In this document: positions 50,618-59,104 of the stretch, piece by piece
How the letters are laid out: each line of letters starts with the position of its first letter
Numbering within the stretch: position 1 is the stretch's first letter
Assembly (NCBI GenBank): GCA_002238825.1
Contig: MPNC01000001.1
Span: forward strand, 186,001-250,000
Origin: SAR202 cluster bacterium bin87
GTDB taxonomy: Bacteria > Chloroflexota > Dehalococcoidia > Lucifugimonadales > UBA3495
Direction: 5' to 3'
Length of the DNA: 64,000 bases
Notes under the pieces: generated by a model
The model's database searches: none
Told to the model about the DNA's origin: nothing
What the model saw: only the letters and a program-made list of their open reading frames with translations
Made by a program: the position numbers and the translations under genes

Positions 50618-51510
50618 GAAATCTCCAGACCCAAACGCTCGGCCAGCCAAGCGCCACGCACCTGCGCGTGAACGTGCCCACCACCTTCCGCGCCGCCGTC
50701 GTAGACTCTGAACTCGCAATCCGGCAGCGCCTTCGCCAACTCGTCGGCGAACGCCAGTGGGCAAACACTCCGGTCGGACCGTCCCGCGCTCATCAGGACG
50801 GGACATCGCACGGCCGGCGCGGTGGACACCGGGTCGATTACCGACAGGACTGACTCAACTGCGGACTCGCTGCCGGAATTGGCTCGCAGGTAATCGCCCA
50901 ATTCCGCCAGCGGATAGCCCAGACCCGGCTCCAATGCTGCCGTATGTCCCAAAGCCAGCGGTGTGTCCGCCGCCACGGCCGATACCGCCGGTCGGCGGGC
51001 CGCTGTCGCCAAGGCCAGGGAGGCTCCAAGCCCTGCACCCGTGAGAGCCACGGGCCCAGACACGTTCGCCACGTGCTGCGCGTTCAACATGTCCACTGCC
51101 CGCAGCGCGTCCGCATAAGCTCCAAAGAGCGTGTACGTGTCGGCGCTGCCGATGCCATCCGTCAACAGCCCCGGATATCTGGCTCGCACCTGTCCGTCGC
51201 TCTTCCGTTGCCCCCGATGCGTCGCGTTCATCACCACGGCCCGCTCGCGCAGCGGAGTGTAGATGATGTCGTGAACGCTGGCGTAGTCCGGCATCCTTAG
51301 CAGCGCCGGAAAAGGACCGGCCCCATGCGGGACCGACAGCCAGGCGAACAAACGGTGCCCTCCGGCGCTCGTGTAGCGCATCTGAAACACGTCCCACTCC
51401 GGTTGCGAGTAGAACGCATCCCGTTCAATTTCGATGTCGGGATCGGTTTCGGCCAGTTGTGCCTCGATCCTTTCCCAGAAGGCGTCGGACGGCTGTCGTT
51501 CGGACGTCAT
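50614..51510 (-). CDS. alpha/beta hydrolase-fold protein (acetyl xylan esterase-like) with altered nucleophile
   Basis: 298 aa; ATG 51510 overlaps the upstream gene's stop (ATGA). The AXE1/cephalosporin-C deacetylase-type fold is clear (DVFQMRYTSAGGHRLFAWLSVP; RMPDYASVHD). The nucleophile elbow, normally G-x-S-x-G, reads TGAGLGAS here, with Gly at the Ser position; the Asp (GRSDRSVCP) and His (GGGHVHA) remain. The upstream paralogue retains the serine. A non-catalytic or regulatory protein, or a different chemistry, is possible. Confidence 0.75.
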   Translation of the reverse strand: MTSERQPSDAFWERIEAQLAETDPDIEIERDAFYSQPEWDVFQMRYTSAGGHRLFAWLSVPHGAGPFPALLRMPDYASVHDIIYTPLRERAVVMNATHRGQRKSDGQVRARYPGLLTDGIGSADTYTLFGAYADALRAVDMLNAQHVANVSGPVALTGAGLGASLALATAARRPAVSAVAADTPLALGHTAALEPGLGYPLAELGDYLRANSGSESAVESVLSVIDPVSTAPAVRCPVLMSAGRSDRSVCPLAFADELAKALPDCEFRVYDGGAEGGGHVHAQVRGAWLAERLGLEIS

Positions 51511-52454
51511 GTTGTGGCCGCCTGCGTATCGCCCACGCCGATGCGCTCTTCCAGCCACGCACGCTCCCGAGCCGGGTATTCGTGAGCGTTGCCGTGCCCC
51601 GACTCGGGAAACAACCACAACTCCCGCTCGCCGCCCAGTAGCCGGTACGCGGCGTAGCTGGTTTCCGGCGGGCAGACTTCGTCCTCCATGGCGATTCCCA
51701 CCACCATGGGGCACTTGATGCGCGGGGCGAAGTTCACCGCGTCGAAATAGCGCAGTGTGCCCAGCATCTGCGCGGTCTTTTCGGGATACGCCCGCTGGTA
51801 GCAAGAAAGCTCGTCGTACGGATAGCTGCGCAGCATCCGCATGGATTCCGGGTAGCAGCACAGGAACGGATACCCCGCGACCCCCGCCTTGATCTCCGGC
51901 CTCAGCGCTGAGGTGATCAGCGTTAAACCGCCGCCCTGGCTGCTGCCGCAACAGTAGATCCGCTCGGCATCGATCTCCGGCCGCGACAGCAGGAAATCGA
52001 CCCCACGCATACAGTCGGAAATCACGCCCTTGTAACTGTACGTGTCCCGGTGCTCAACACCGCTGGTCAGCAGGCCAGGGTACCCGGGATTGAACTCTCT
52101 GCTGCTGGGCAGTTTGCCCCGCACCGCAACCGATAGCACCGCGACGCCCTTGACGCCCCAATCCCGTCGCAGTGCCGGCTCCGATTTGTACCCCGGCAGG
52201 TGGAGGATCGCCGGGAACGGCCCATTCCCCTCGGCCGGCAGCGCGTACCAGGCGAATATCTCCAGCCCATCGAGGCTCCGATACGTCGCCTGGAAAACCC
52301 TCGACGAATCGGTGCTGCGCAGCGGGTCCGCCTCGCAGGTGGCGTCCAGCGGTACCTTGCGCAGATCCGCCTTCACCTCATCCCAAAAATCGTCAAAGTC
52401 GTCAGGACAGGTCACGTTGGTGACGAATGACTCCAAGTCCGCTTTTGTGGCCAT
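51507..52454 (-). CDS. acetyl xylan esterase-like alpha/beta hydrolase
   Basis: 315 aa; ATG 52454 with AAGGAG 8 bp upstream. AXE1 family: FQATYRSLDGLEIFAWYALP, SVAVRGKLPSSREFNPGYPG, nucleophile elbow CCGSSQGGGLTL, acid in MEDEVCPPET and histidine in ESGHGNAHEY: a complete Ser-Asp-His triad. Removes acetyl or other acyl groups from sugars or small esters. First gene of a two-gene operon with its Ser-less paralogue. Confidence 0.88.
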   Translation of the reverse strand: MATKADLESFVTNVTCPDDFDDFWDEVKADLRKVPLDATCEADPLRSTDSSRVFQATYRSLDGLEIFAWYALPAEGNGPFPAILHLPGYKSEPALRRDWGVKGVAVLSVAVRGKLPSSREFNPGYPGLLTSGVEHRDTYSYKGVISDCMRGVDFLLSRPEIDAERIYCCGSSQGGGLTLITSALRPEIKAGVAGYPFLCCYPESMRMLRSYPYDELSCYQRAYPEKTAQMLGTLRYFDAVNFAPRIKCPMVVGIAMEDEVCPPETSYAAYRLLGGERELWLFPESGHGNAHEYPARERAWLEERIGVGDTQAATT

Positions 52455-52690
52455 TTTCAAGGCTCCTTGCATCGCATCCGGCGGCCACATTATAGCCTCA
52501 CGCCGATCCCGACGAATACGACCTTTTTCCCGTGCAACCCGCCCGCTGTCCGTCTGAGATCCTAAATTCAGAGGTCCGCGCAGACAAGCGTCCGGGCGGT
52601 CACATTCGCCGCCAACAACATCATCCCAGTCAATCCGGTGCATCCATGCGATATTGCGCTTCCGTAGCCGTCGCGCAAAGTGCCCGGTGT

Positions 52691-52696
52691 TATAAT
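52691..52696 (+). promoter_or_regulatory. possible -10 element upstream of the dehydrogenase
   Basis: A TATAAT lies 52 bp before the dehydrogenase ATG (52748). No good -35 is seen. Confidence 0.35.
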
Positions 52697-52747
52697 TCCG
52701 CCACTTGCCGCCGTGCGAACATCGGCGCGTTTCAGGAGCAAATACCT

Positions 52748-53653
52748 ATGAAAGCTGGGTTTATCGGGGTTGGCAACATGGGCAACCCCATGGCCGCCAA
52801 CATGATCAAGGCTGGGCATCAGCTCACCGTCCACGACCTGCGCCGGGAATCTGCCATCAACCTGCTGGAAATGGGCGCCGAATGGTCCGATACCCCGGCC
52901 GGCTGCGTCAGCGGCAACGACGCCGTGTTCACCTCCCTGCCCGTGCCGCGGGACGTTGAAGCCGTAGTGATGGGCGAGAACGGCATCATGTCCGCCGCCG
53001 GCTCCGGCGACGTATACGTCGACCTGTCCACCAATTCACCGACAGTAATCCGCCGCATCCACGAGCAGTGCGCTGCCCGTGGCGTGACCGTGCTCGACGC
53101 CCCGGTGAGCGGCGGGGTGTACGGCGCGGCCGCCGGAACCCTTGCCGTCATGGTTGGTGGCGACGAAGACACCTACAACACCGTCAAGCCCATGCTGGAC
53201 GCCATCGGAGCCCACGTGGTCTATTGCGGCGAGATTGGCAACGGCATGGTGACCAAGATCTGCAACAACCTCCTGTCCATGGGAATAGGCGTGCTGATGT
53301 CAGAGGCCCTCACTCTGGGCGTCAAGGCTGGCGTCTCCCTGGAGACCCTCGCCGATGTCATTGCCAACAGCAGCGGCGGCAACCGGCGCCTCGTCGAAAA
53401 ATTCCCGCGCTACCTCTTCGCCGACAACTTTGAGCCAGGCTTTGCCACCGCCCTGGCCGCCAAGGACGTCCGTCTCGCCACCGACCTCGGGCGCGAGTAC
53501 GGAATCCCCATGGAACTTTCCAATCTGGTCGACCAGCGCCACGTCGAAGCCCTCTTCCGCGGCTGGGGCCCGGAGGACTCCGACGCGGTCGCCAAGCTCC
53601 AGGAGGAAAAGTCCGGCGTCCAACTCCGCTTCGGCAACATGGGCGACAACTGA
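52748..53653 (+). CDS. 3-hydroxyisobutyrate dehydrogenase-family NAD(P)-dependent oxidoreductase
   Basis: 301 aa; ATG 52748 behind CAGGAG. N-terminal Rossmann GFIGVGNMGNPMAANMIKAG, substrate-loop VYVDLSTNSPTVIRRI, VLDAPVSGGVYGAAAGTL and the catalytic lysine region GEIGNGMVTKICNNLL, matching the beta-hydroxyacid dehydrogenase family. The catalytic Lys is present in the usual (KICNN) position. Substrate could be 3-hydroxyisobutyrate, tartronate semialdehyde or related. Precedes two small uncharacterised genes. Confidence 0.9.
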   Translation: MKAGFIGVGNMGNPMAANMIKAGHQLTVHDLRRESAINLLEMGAEWSDTPAGCVSGNDAVFTSLPVPRDVEAVVMGENGIMSAAGSGDVYVDLSTNSPTVIRRIHEQCAARGVTVLDAPVSGGVYGAAAGTLAVMVGGDEDTYNTVKPMLDAIGAHVVYCGEIGNGMVTKICNNLLSMGIGVLMSEALTLGVKAGVSLETLADVIANSSGGNRRLVEKFPRYLFADNFEPGFATALAAKDVRLATDLGREYGIPMELSNLVDQRHVEALFRGWGPEDSDAVAKLQEEKSGVQLRFGNMGDN

Positions 53654-53690
53654 TTGATCGCGGACGGGTCAGCCATCCACGAGGCCACGC

Positions 53691-54029
53691 TTGTTCCGTT
53701 CGGCCCATCCTACCACCGGACAGCCGGCGTACACGACCCGCTACGTGTACGCCGACACCACACTGTCCACCCACGGTGGCAACGTTGGCAAGGTCAGCGT
53801 TACCAGCGAGGAGCACACCCGCCTCCAACAGATGGCCGAATACCTCGAAAGATGCTGTAATGATCTGAATGCCGCTGGATACGACGTCATCGCCATTACT
53901 CCCGTCATCAGCGGCCGTACCGCCTATACGCACTCGGAAACCACCGACATCCACTCCGGCCATGGATACAGCGTCACCGATGGTCTGATCATCACCGGCC
54001 GCCTGAAGCTTCCCGAGACCAACCCATGA
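53691..54029 (+). CDS. hypothetical protein
   Basis: 112 aa starting at a TTG with GAGG 6 bp upstream. The sequence contains SEEHTRLQQMAEYLERCCNDLNAAGYDVIAI, a predicted helix-strand pair, and is otherwise featureless. It overlaps the PaREP1-type gene start by 4 bp (ATGA), so the two are translationally coupled. No family recognised. Confidence 0.5.
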   Translation: MFRSAHPTTGQPAYTTRYVYADTTLSTHGGNVGKVSVTSEEHTRLQQMAEYLERCCNDLNAAGYDVIAITPVISGRTAYTHSETTDIHSGHGYSVTDGLIITGRLKLPETNP

Positions 54030-54439
54030 CACAGTCCTCTCCCATAGAACCTTTCAACGAGCCGGCAGCAGCTATCGCGGATTATCGTCAGCAGGCCCGC
54101 GAGTTCCTGACGAAAAGCCGTGAATACCTGGCCGACGACGACCTCCATCAGGCCTCTGAAAAAGGCTGGGGAGCGGCAGCCTGGATGGCGAAAGCCGTCG
54201 CCGAAGCCCAGGGCTGGCAGTACAAACGCCACGAAGAGTTTGCTGACGTCGTCAACCGCGCCTTGCGGTTGTCGGGTGACACCAGGCTGCGACAGCTGCG
54301 CGCCGAAGCCAATGAATTGCACGGCTATTTCTATACCAGGAAACGTTTCCTGGACCCGGACGACATTGCCGAAGGTCTCGACCGCATGGTCGTGCTCCTC
54401 GACATCCTCGAACCTCTAACTGAAAACGGCACACCCTAG
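54026..54439 (+). CDS. PaREP1/HEPN-like domain protein
   Basis: 137 aa, all-helical. Resembles PaREP1-type proteins, which are HEPN-fold relatives: YRQQAREFLTKSREYLADDDLHQASEKGWG followed by AAWMAKAVAEAQGW and HGYFYTRKRFL. HEPN proteins are often RNases or partners in toxin-antitoxin systems, but the R-x4-6-H catalytic motif cannot be confirmed. Encoded in overlap with the 53691 gene, a possible two-component module. Confidence 0.65.
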   Translation: MTQSSPIEPFNEPAAAIADYRQQAREFLTKSREYLADDDLHQASEKGWGAAAWMAKAVAEAQGWQYKRHEEFADVVNRALRLSGDTRLRQLRAEANELHGYFYTRKRFLDPDDIAEGLDRMVVLLDILEPLTENGTP

Positions 54440-54448
54440 GAGTCACAC

Positions 54449-55477
54449 ATGACCAGCAGCGCAGAACGTCACGTCGAAACCGCCGACACCATCGAGGCCA
54501 TCGAGGAATGCTTCCGCATGGGGTGGACCGACGGCCTTCCCGTCGTCCCGCCCGCCGACTATAAGGTCCGCGAGATGCTCTCCACAGCTGGCCTCACCGG
54601 CGAGGAGGAACTGCTCAACCTCGACATGCGCAGCCGTGTCATCACCTCCGAAAACGCCGCCGCCAACGCCGTCATGGCCGGCTGCGAGGCCGAGTACTTC
54701 CCCGTCCTCGTTACGGCTCTGCGCACCCTGGAAGAGGAGCGCAACTTCGTCAACATGGCAGCCTCCTCCACCAGTTCTCCCAGCATCCTCATGGTCCTCA
54801 ATGGCCCGATCCGCGAGGCGCTCGGCATCAACAGCCGTGACGGTCTGTTCGGACCCGGCTTCCGCGCCAACGCCAGCATCGGCCGCGCCGTCCGCCTGTG
54901 CTTCATGAACGGCTTCGACGCCTGGCCCGGCCAACTCGACCGCGGCACCCTGGGCACCCCGGCCAAGTACACCTTCTGTATCGCCGAAAACGAGGAGACC
55001 TCCCCCTGGGAGCCCCTGCACGTCAGTCGCGGCTTCGACGCCTCCGACAGCGTGGTCACCGTCGCCGTCGCCTACAACCCGGTCAGCGTCCCCAACAGCT
55101 ACGCCCATAACGGCCGCGCAATCCTGCTCGCCATCTGCGATGCCCTGCGCTCCGCCGCCCTGGCCCATCGTTACCCTGCCCAGTGGGTCATCGTCATTGG
55201 ACCCGAGCACGCCATCACCCTCCAGGGAGACGGCTGGACGCGACGCGACATCCAGGACTTCCTGATCGAAAACAGCGGCCGTTCCCGCGCCGAGTTGGTG
55301 CGCCTCGGCTCCAAGCAGGGCCCCGAGCAGCCGGGCGACGAGGAACTCATCATGCGCTGTGCCATCGACCCCAACGACATTCTGATCATGCATGGCGGCG
55401 GCACTGGCGGCCGCTACAGCGCGATCATCGACACCACCGGCTACCGCATCCGCACGCGCAAGATCGCAGCCAACTAG
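54449..55477 (+). CDS. UGSC-neighbourhood protein with GWTDGLPVVPP motif
   Basis: 342 aa; ATG 54449 behind AGGAG. Contains FRMGWTDGLPVVPP at residues 22-35, a motif I associate with proteins encoded near UGSC selenoproteins, then GLTGEEELLNLDMRSR, GLFGPGFRANASIGRA and DILIMHGGGTGGRYSAI. No canonical catalytic motif was recognised. The selenoprotein gene lies two genes downstream, and the DUF4058 gene begins one base after this stop. Function unknown. Confidence 0.6.
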   Translation: MTSSAERHVETADTIEAIEECFRMGWTDGLPVVPPADYKVREMLSTAGLTGEEELLNLDMRSRVITSENAAANAVMAGCEAEYFPVLVTALRTLEEERNFVNMAASSTSSPSILMVLNGPIREALGINSRDGLFGPGFRANASIGRAVRLCFMNGFDAWPGQLDRGTLGTPAKYTFCIAENEETSPWEPLHVSRGFDASDSVVTVAVAYNPVSVPNSYAHNGRAILLAICDALRSAALAHRYPAQWVIVIGPEHAITLQGDGWTRRDIQDFLIENSGRSRAELVRLGSKQGPEQPGDEELIMRCAIDPNDILIMHGGGTGGRYSAIIDTTGYRIRTRKIAAN

Positions 55478-55478
55478 C

Positions 55479-56297
55479 ATGACCACCCAGCTCCCTGAAA
55501 ACCCCTTTCCGGGCATGAACCCGTACCTGGAGCGCCCTGAGCTTTGGCACGGAGTACATACCTCTGTCATCGCCGGAATGCAGCGGTGGCTTGCTCCTCG
55601 ACTGCGCCCCGAATACATGGTGCGTATTGAGGAGAGGATGTACGTTTCGGAGGAGGTTGATGGAGACGTGCTCCGCCAAGCGCGCATGCCTGACGTGATG
55701 GTGCTGGACGACGGCGCCGCAGCGTCAGCGTCGGTAGCGGTTGTGGACGCCCCCCGAAGCAAAGACGCTATTCCAGTGCGGGTGCCGTACCAGGAGGAGC
55801 AACGGCAAAGGTACCTTGAGGTAATCCGAGTGAGCAACCGCGAAGTAGTCGCCGTGATCGAACTGCTTTCGCCCAGCAACAAGAGCAGCCCCGGTCGTGA
55901 GGCATACATTGCCAAGCGCAATCAAGTGTTCCACAGCATGTCTCATCTGGTCGAGATTGACTTGCTCCGCGCGGGCCCGCCGATGCCAGTGATTGGCGAT
56001 GTGCCGCCCAGCCATTATCGAATCCTCGTCACCAATGCTCGGAACACGGACGCCATCGCTGACTTGTACCCCTGCAGCATTCAGTCGCCCATGCCCCACT
56101 TCGTGATGCCCTTGGTGGAAGGCTCTGAAGGCATAGCGATAGACTTGAAACCCATCATCGACGAGGTGTACGTCCTCGGGTCCTACGACCGTGACATCGA
56201 CTACGACAATGACCCCAACCCGCCCTTCTCTGACGCTGACCGCGCCTGGATCGACCAACTCCTCCGCAGTCGGGGGTTACGCAAACCCGCACTTTGA
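55479..56297 (+). CDS. DUF4058 family protein
   Basis: 272 aa from ATG 55479, immediately after the 54449 gene's stop. Begins MTTQLPENPFPGMNPYLE, the family opening, with IELLSPSNKSSPGREAYIAKR and VEIDLLRAGPP further in, matching the Uma2-like PD-(D/E)xK nuclease-related family. Function unknown. It is probably a passenger inside the cluster rather than part of the redox pathway. Confidence 0.8.
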   Translation: MTTQLPENPFPGMNPYLERPELWHGVHTSVIAGMQRWLAPRLRPEYMVRIEERMYVSEEVDGDVLRQARMPDVMVLDDGAAASASVAVVDAPRSKDAIPVRVPYQEEQRQRYLEVIRVSNREVVAVIELLSPSNKSSPGREAYIAKRNQVFHSMSHLVEIDLLRAGPPMPVIGDVPPSHYRILVTNARNTDAIADLYPCSIQSPMPHFVMPLVEGSEGIAIDLKPIIDEVYVLGSYDRDIDYDNDPNPPFSDADRAWIDQLLRSRGLRKPAL

Positions 56298-56357
56298 CGG
56301 TACAATCCGCCCACATAGTTCGTTCCATCCACACGCCCGGATCCACGGAGGTCTCCC

Positions 56358-56918
56358 ATGACAACCGCCGAATCGAGCCGCCTCAGGCTCGTCAACCCCA
56401 AAGGCACCGAGTTGCCCCAGTCCGAATTCCGGATGAACGACCGCTCCTCCGGCCTTGCCGGCAAGCGCCTCGGCCTGATGGAAAACTCCAAGGCCAACGC
56501 CGACAAGCTCCTGATCGAGCTCGGCAACATTCTCAACGAGCGCCACGGCTTCGCTGAGATCAAGTTCTACGACAAGGGCCACGCCAGCCTGCCGGCCAAG
56601 CCGGATATGATCGACGAGATCTTGAGTGAGGTCGACTACCTCATCACCGGGGTCGGGGATTGAGGGTCCTGCAGCTCGTGCAGTGTGCACGACGGAATCG
56701 ACATGGAAAAGCGCGGCGTCCCCACCGCGGCCATCATCACCCACGTCTTTCTCAATACCGCCCAGGCCATGACCCGCATGATGGGTGTACCCGATTATCG
56801 CTACGTGGTCGCCCAGCATCCGCTGTCCAGTCTCACCGACGATCAGGTCAAGGCTCGCGCCGCCGAGATCGCCGACGAAGTGGAGTCCATCCTGACCGGC
56901 CAGCCCGTCGCCGCCTAG
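56358..56918 (+). CDS. UGSC family selenoprotein (in-frame TGA read as selenocysteine)
   Basis: 186 aa if TGA at 56661-56663 is decoded as Sec102. ATG 56358 behind CGGAGG. The 101 residues before TGA end in DYLITGVGD; the frame continues without a break as U-GSC-SSC-SVHDGIDMEKRGVPTAAI and runs to TAG at 56918. Sec-Gly-Ser-Cys is the motif that names the UGSC family of redox proteins, described from marine metagenomes. Both halves are needed for a complete domain, and a 7-bp stem with GTG loop follows TGA. Ordinary annotation would split it into two frames. Sec machinery genes are not in the window. Confidence 0.85.
56664..56692 (+). promoter_or_regulatory. SECIS-like hairpin of the UGSC gene
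   Basis: TCGTGCA (56676-56682), GTG loop (56683-56685) and TGCACGA (56686-56692) form a perfect 7-bp stem. The loop begins 20 nt after the TGA, within the range for bacterial SECIS elements, and contains G-U. An overlapping CTGCA/TGCAG stem is an alternative fold. Confidence 0.6.
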
Positions 56919-56943
56919 CCAACCGCGTTTCCGGGCCGCCGCC

Positions 56944-57342
56944 GTGGCGACTCCCGGCATATCGCAACCGTCTCGCCTGCCCATAGACCGGGCCATCCGG
57001 CCCGGTCTGGCAGGCGAGACTCAATTGACCGTCGCCGCTGAACACCTGGCTCCCCACACCCCCAAGTTCAGCACGCCGGCAATGGTCATGCTCATGGAGC
57101 AGGCCTCATATCAAGCGGTCCTGCGCCTGCTCCACCCGATCCAGACCGTGGTCGGCTACGAGGTCAACGTAAAACACCTGGCCCCGGCGGACGCCGGGGC
57201 CCTGGTCACCGCGCGCTCCGTTCTCACCGACGTGTCCGGCAACAAGCTCCGGTTCGAAGTGGAGGTACACCACGGCGATTTGTTGCTCGGGACCGCTGAA
57301 CATAAGATGGCAATCTTAACCCAGTCCCCAATCGGCAGTTGA
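56944..57342 (+). CDS. thioesterase (hotdog fold, FlK-like)
   Basis: 132 aa from GTG 56944. Hotdog acyl-CoA thioesterase resembling fluoroacetyl-CoA thioesterase relatives: TVAAEHLAPHTPKFSTPAMVMLMEQASYQAV, GYEVNVKHLAPADAGALVTARSVL and EVEVHHGDLLLGTAEHKMAIL. Glu and Thr/His residues of the active site are plausibly present. Cleaves a short acyl-CoA. Lies between the two selenoprotein genes and may act on acyl intermediates of the same cluster. Confidence 0.82.
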   Translation: MATPGISQPSRLPIDRAIRPGLAGETQLTVAAEHLAPHTPKFSTPAMVMLMEQASYQAVLRLLHPIQTVVGYEVNVKHLAPADAGALVTARSVLTDVSGNKLRFEVEVHHGDLLLGTAEHKMAILTQSPIGS

Positions 57343-57383
57343 TGGCTGGGGCATTGTCCCTTCAATCCCTATAGGAGGTCCTC

Positions 57384-57950
57384 ATGTCCTGGATCCGCGA
57401 AACCGACGCCGCGGTCCCTGCGGTGATCAGTTGCATGTCCATCAACCCCGACCTCATGGCGGCGGTGCAGAACCTCAACGCCAAGGCCACCTTCGGTTCC
57501 TCAGCGCTGACCCGGACCCAGGAAGAGGCCATTGCCACGGTGGTGTCCCTGGTCAACCGCTGCCGTTATTGAGCCGTCGCCCACGGAGGGTTCCTCCGTC
57601 AGCACTCCGGCGACCCCGAATACTCCAGCCACATCATCCACGACTACACCAGGGCCGATCTCGACCCGCAGACCCGAGCCATCCTCGACTACGCGGTAAA
57701 GCTCACCCTGACCCCGGCGCTCATGCACGAGTCTGACATCGACTCGCTGCGGTCAGTCGGTCTGACCGACGAGCAGATACTGTCCACCGTCGCCATCACC
57801 TGCGTGTTCAACTTCATGAATCGGTTGGCCGACGGCCTAGGCGTCGAAATCCCCGAGGGCCGCGAAGCCATCATGGGGCAATGGCTCTCGGACGCTGCCA
57901 AGCAGGCCCAGGACTGGCTCCTTTCGTCGCAGCCGGCCGCGGTGTCGTGA
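57384..57950 (+). CDS. AhpD/CMD-family peroxidase-related selenoprotein (CxxU)
   Basis: 188 aa if TGA at 57570-57572 is decoded as Sec63; ATG 57384 has a full AGGAGG. The frame before TGA has TRTQEEAIATVVSLVNRCRY, and after it U-AVAHGGFLRQHSGDPEYS, then LDYAVKLTLTPALMHESDID and AITCVFNFMNRLADGLGV. Homologues have NRCHYC-x3-H in this place, so TGA replaces the second Cys of CxxC (Cys60, Sec63, His67). Redox peroxidase or carboxymuconolactone-decarboxylase fold. An ACGGAGG-GTT-CCTCCGT hairpin follows TGA. Confidence 0.87.
57573..57599 (+). promoter_or_regulatory. SECIS-like hairpin of the AhpD-like gene
   Basis: ACGGAGG (57583-57589), GTT loop (57590-57592), CCTCCGT (57593-57599): a perfect 7-bp stem whose loop starts 18 nt after the TGA. 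Stem length, loop size and distance match the hairpin in the UGSC gene. Confidence 0.65.
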
Positions 57951-58002
57951 ACTTCGCCCGTGCCCCGCTTACTTGGGTCACAGAACTTGCCCAGCGTGGT
58001 TT

Positions 58003-58030
58003 GTCATTGCGAGCGAAGCGCGGCAATCTC
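58003..58030. repeat. REP-like element
   Basis: ATTGC and GCAAT flank GAGCGAAGCGCG in the intergenic gap before the SDR gene. It resembles the widespread GTCATTGCGAGxGAAGC... extragenic palindrome family. Confidence 0.6.
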
Positions 58031-58084
58031 GCAACCTGAACGACGCCGTCCCCCCTCAAACTAGCCAACCCATTCGGAGGCCCC

Positions 58085-58912
58085 ATGACACTCCTACCAT
58101 CCGGCCGTCCCCGTCTGCAGGATAAGGTTGCCATCGTCACTGGCGCCGGCTCGAGTGGCCCCGGTGTTGGCACCGGCAAGGCCGCGTCGATTCTGTTCGC
58201 CCGCGAAGGGGCTCGCGTCCTCCTTGTCGACCGCAACCTCCGGGCCGCCGAGGAAACCCTGGCCATCATCCACGAGGAGGGCGGCGAGGCTTCCGTGATT
58301 GCCGCCGACGTCACCTCCGCCGCCGACTGTGAGGCCATCGTCGATGCTGCGGTCGATCGCTACGGCGCGCTGCACGTGCTCTTCAACAACGTCGGCATAA
58401 CCGGACCCGGCACGCCCACCGACGTCGAAGAGTCCGTGTGGGACAACGTCCTCGACGTGAATCTCAAGAGCATGATGCTCACCACCAAGTACGCCGCCTC
58501 GAAGATGGTCGACGCTGGTGGCGGCAGCATCATCAACATGTCGTCCATCGCCGGCGTCCGTGCCGGCAGCGGCCTTGCCAGCATCCCCTACTCGGCTTCC
58601 AAGTCCGGCGTCATCGGCATGTCTGAGACCATGGCCGTCCACCTCGGGCGCGACAATATCCGCGTCAACGTCATAGCCCCCGGCCACATCTATACGCCCA
58701 TGGTGGCCGGCGCCATGGCTGAGGAAACCCGCGAGAACCGCCGGAAAGCCGGCCCACTCGGGATCGAGGGCAACGCTTGGGACATCGCCTACGCCGCCCT
58801 GTTCCTGGCCAGCGATGAGGCGCGATGGGTTTCCGGTGTCGTCCTGCCCGTTGACGCCGGCCTCCTCGCGGCCACTCCCCTCGCCATGTACAACCGCATC
58901 CGCGACGAATAA
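58085..58912 (+). CDS. SDR family oxidoreductase
   Basis: 275 aa; ATG 58085 behind CGGAGGCCCC. Rossmann VAIVTGAGSSGPGVGTGKAAS, NNVGITGPG, and the catalytic Ser-Tyr-Lys set in MSSIAGVRAGSG and PYSASKSGVIGMSE. The glycine-rich loop is longer than usual (TGAGSSGPGVGTG). C-terminal ...WVSGVVLPVDAGLLA resembles 3-oxoacyl-ACP reductase-like members. Substrate unknown. Followed by 190 bp of apparently empty sequence before a convergent gene. Confidence 0.92.
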   Translation: MTLLPSGRPRLQDKVAIVTGAGSSGPGVGTGKAASILFAREGARVLLVDRNLRAAEETLAIIHEEGGEASVIAADVTSAADCEAIVDAAVDRYGALHVLFNNVGITGPGTPTDVEESVWDNVLDVNLKSMMLTTKYAASKMVDAGGGSIINMSSIAGVRAGSGLASIPYSASKSGVIGMSETMAVHLGRDNIRVNVIAPGHIYTPMVAGAMAEETRENRRKAGPLGIEGNAWDIAYAALFLASDEARWVSGVVLPVDAGLLAATPLAMYNRIRDE

Positions 58913-59104
58913 TCGGTCTGCACGTCTCCGGCCACCGATCCATAACGAAGCGTCGGTTCCCGAGCCCCGCGGAGCCGCACTTTCAGACGCCGAAACTCCG
59001 GAAATAGCTGTCGGTGCGACCCAAACTCGCCGGTACGCTGCCTCAATACGCTGTAATAACGAGTAGGCGCCGGCAATCCCGTTGGGCCTGCAACAACCGC
59101 TGCG

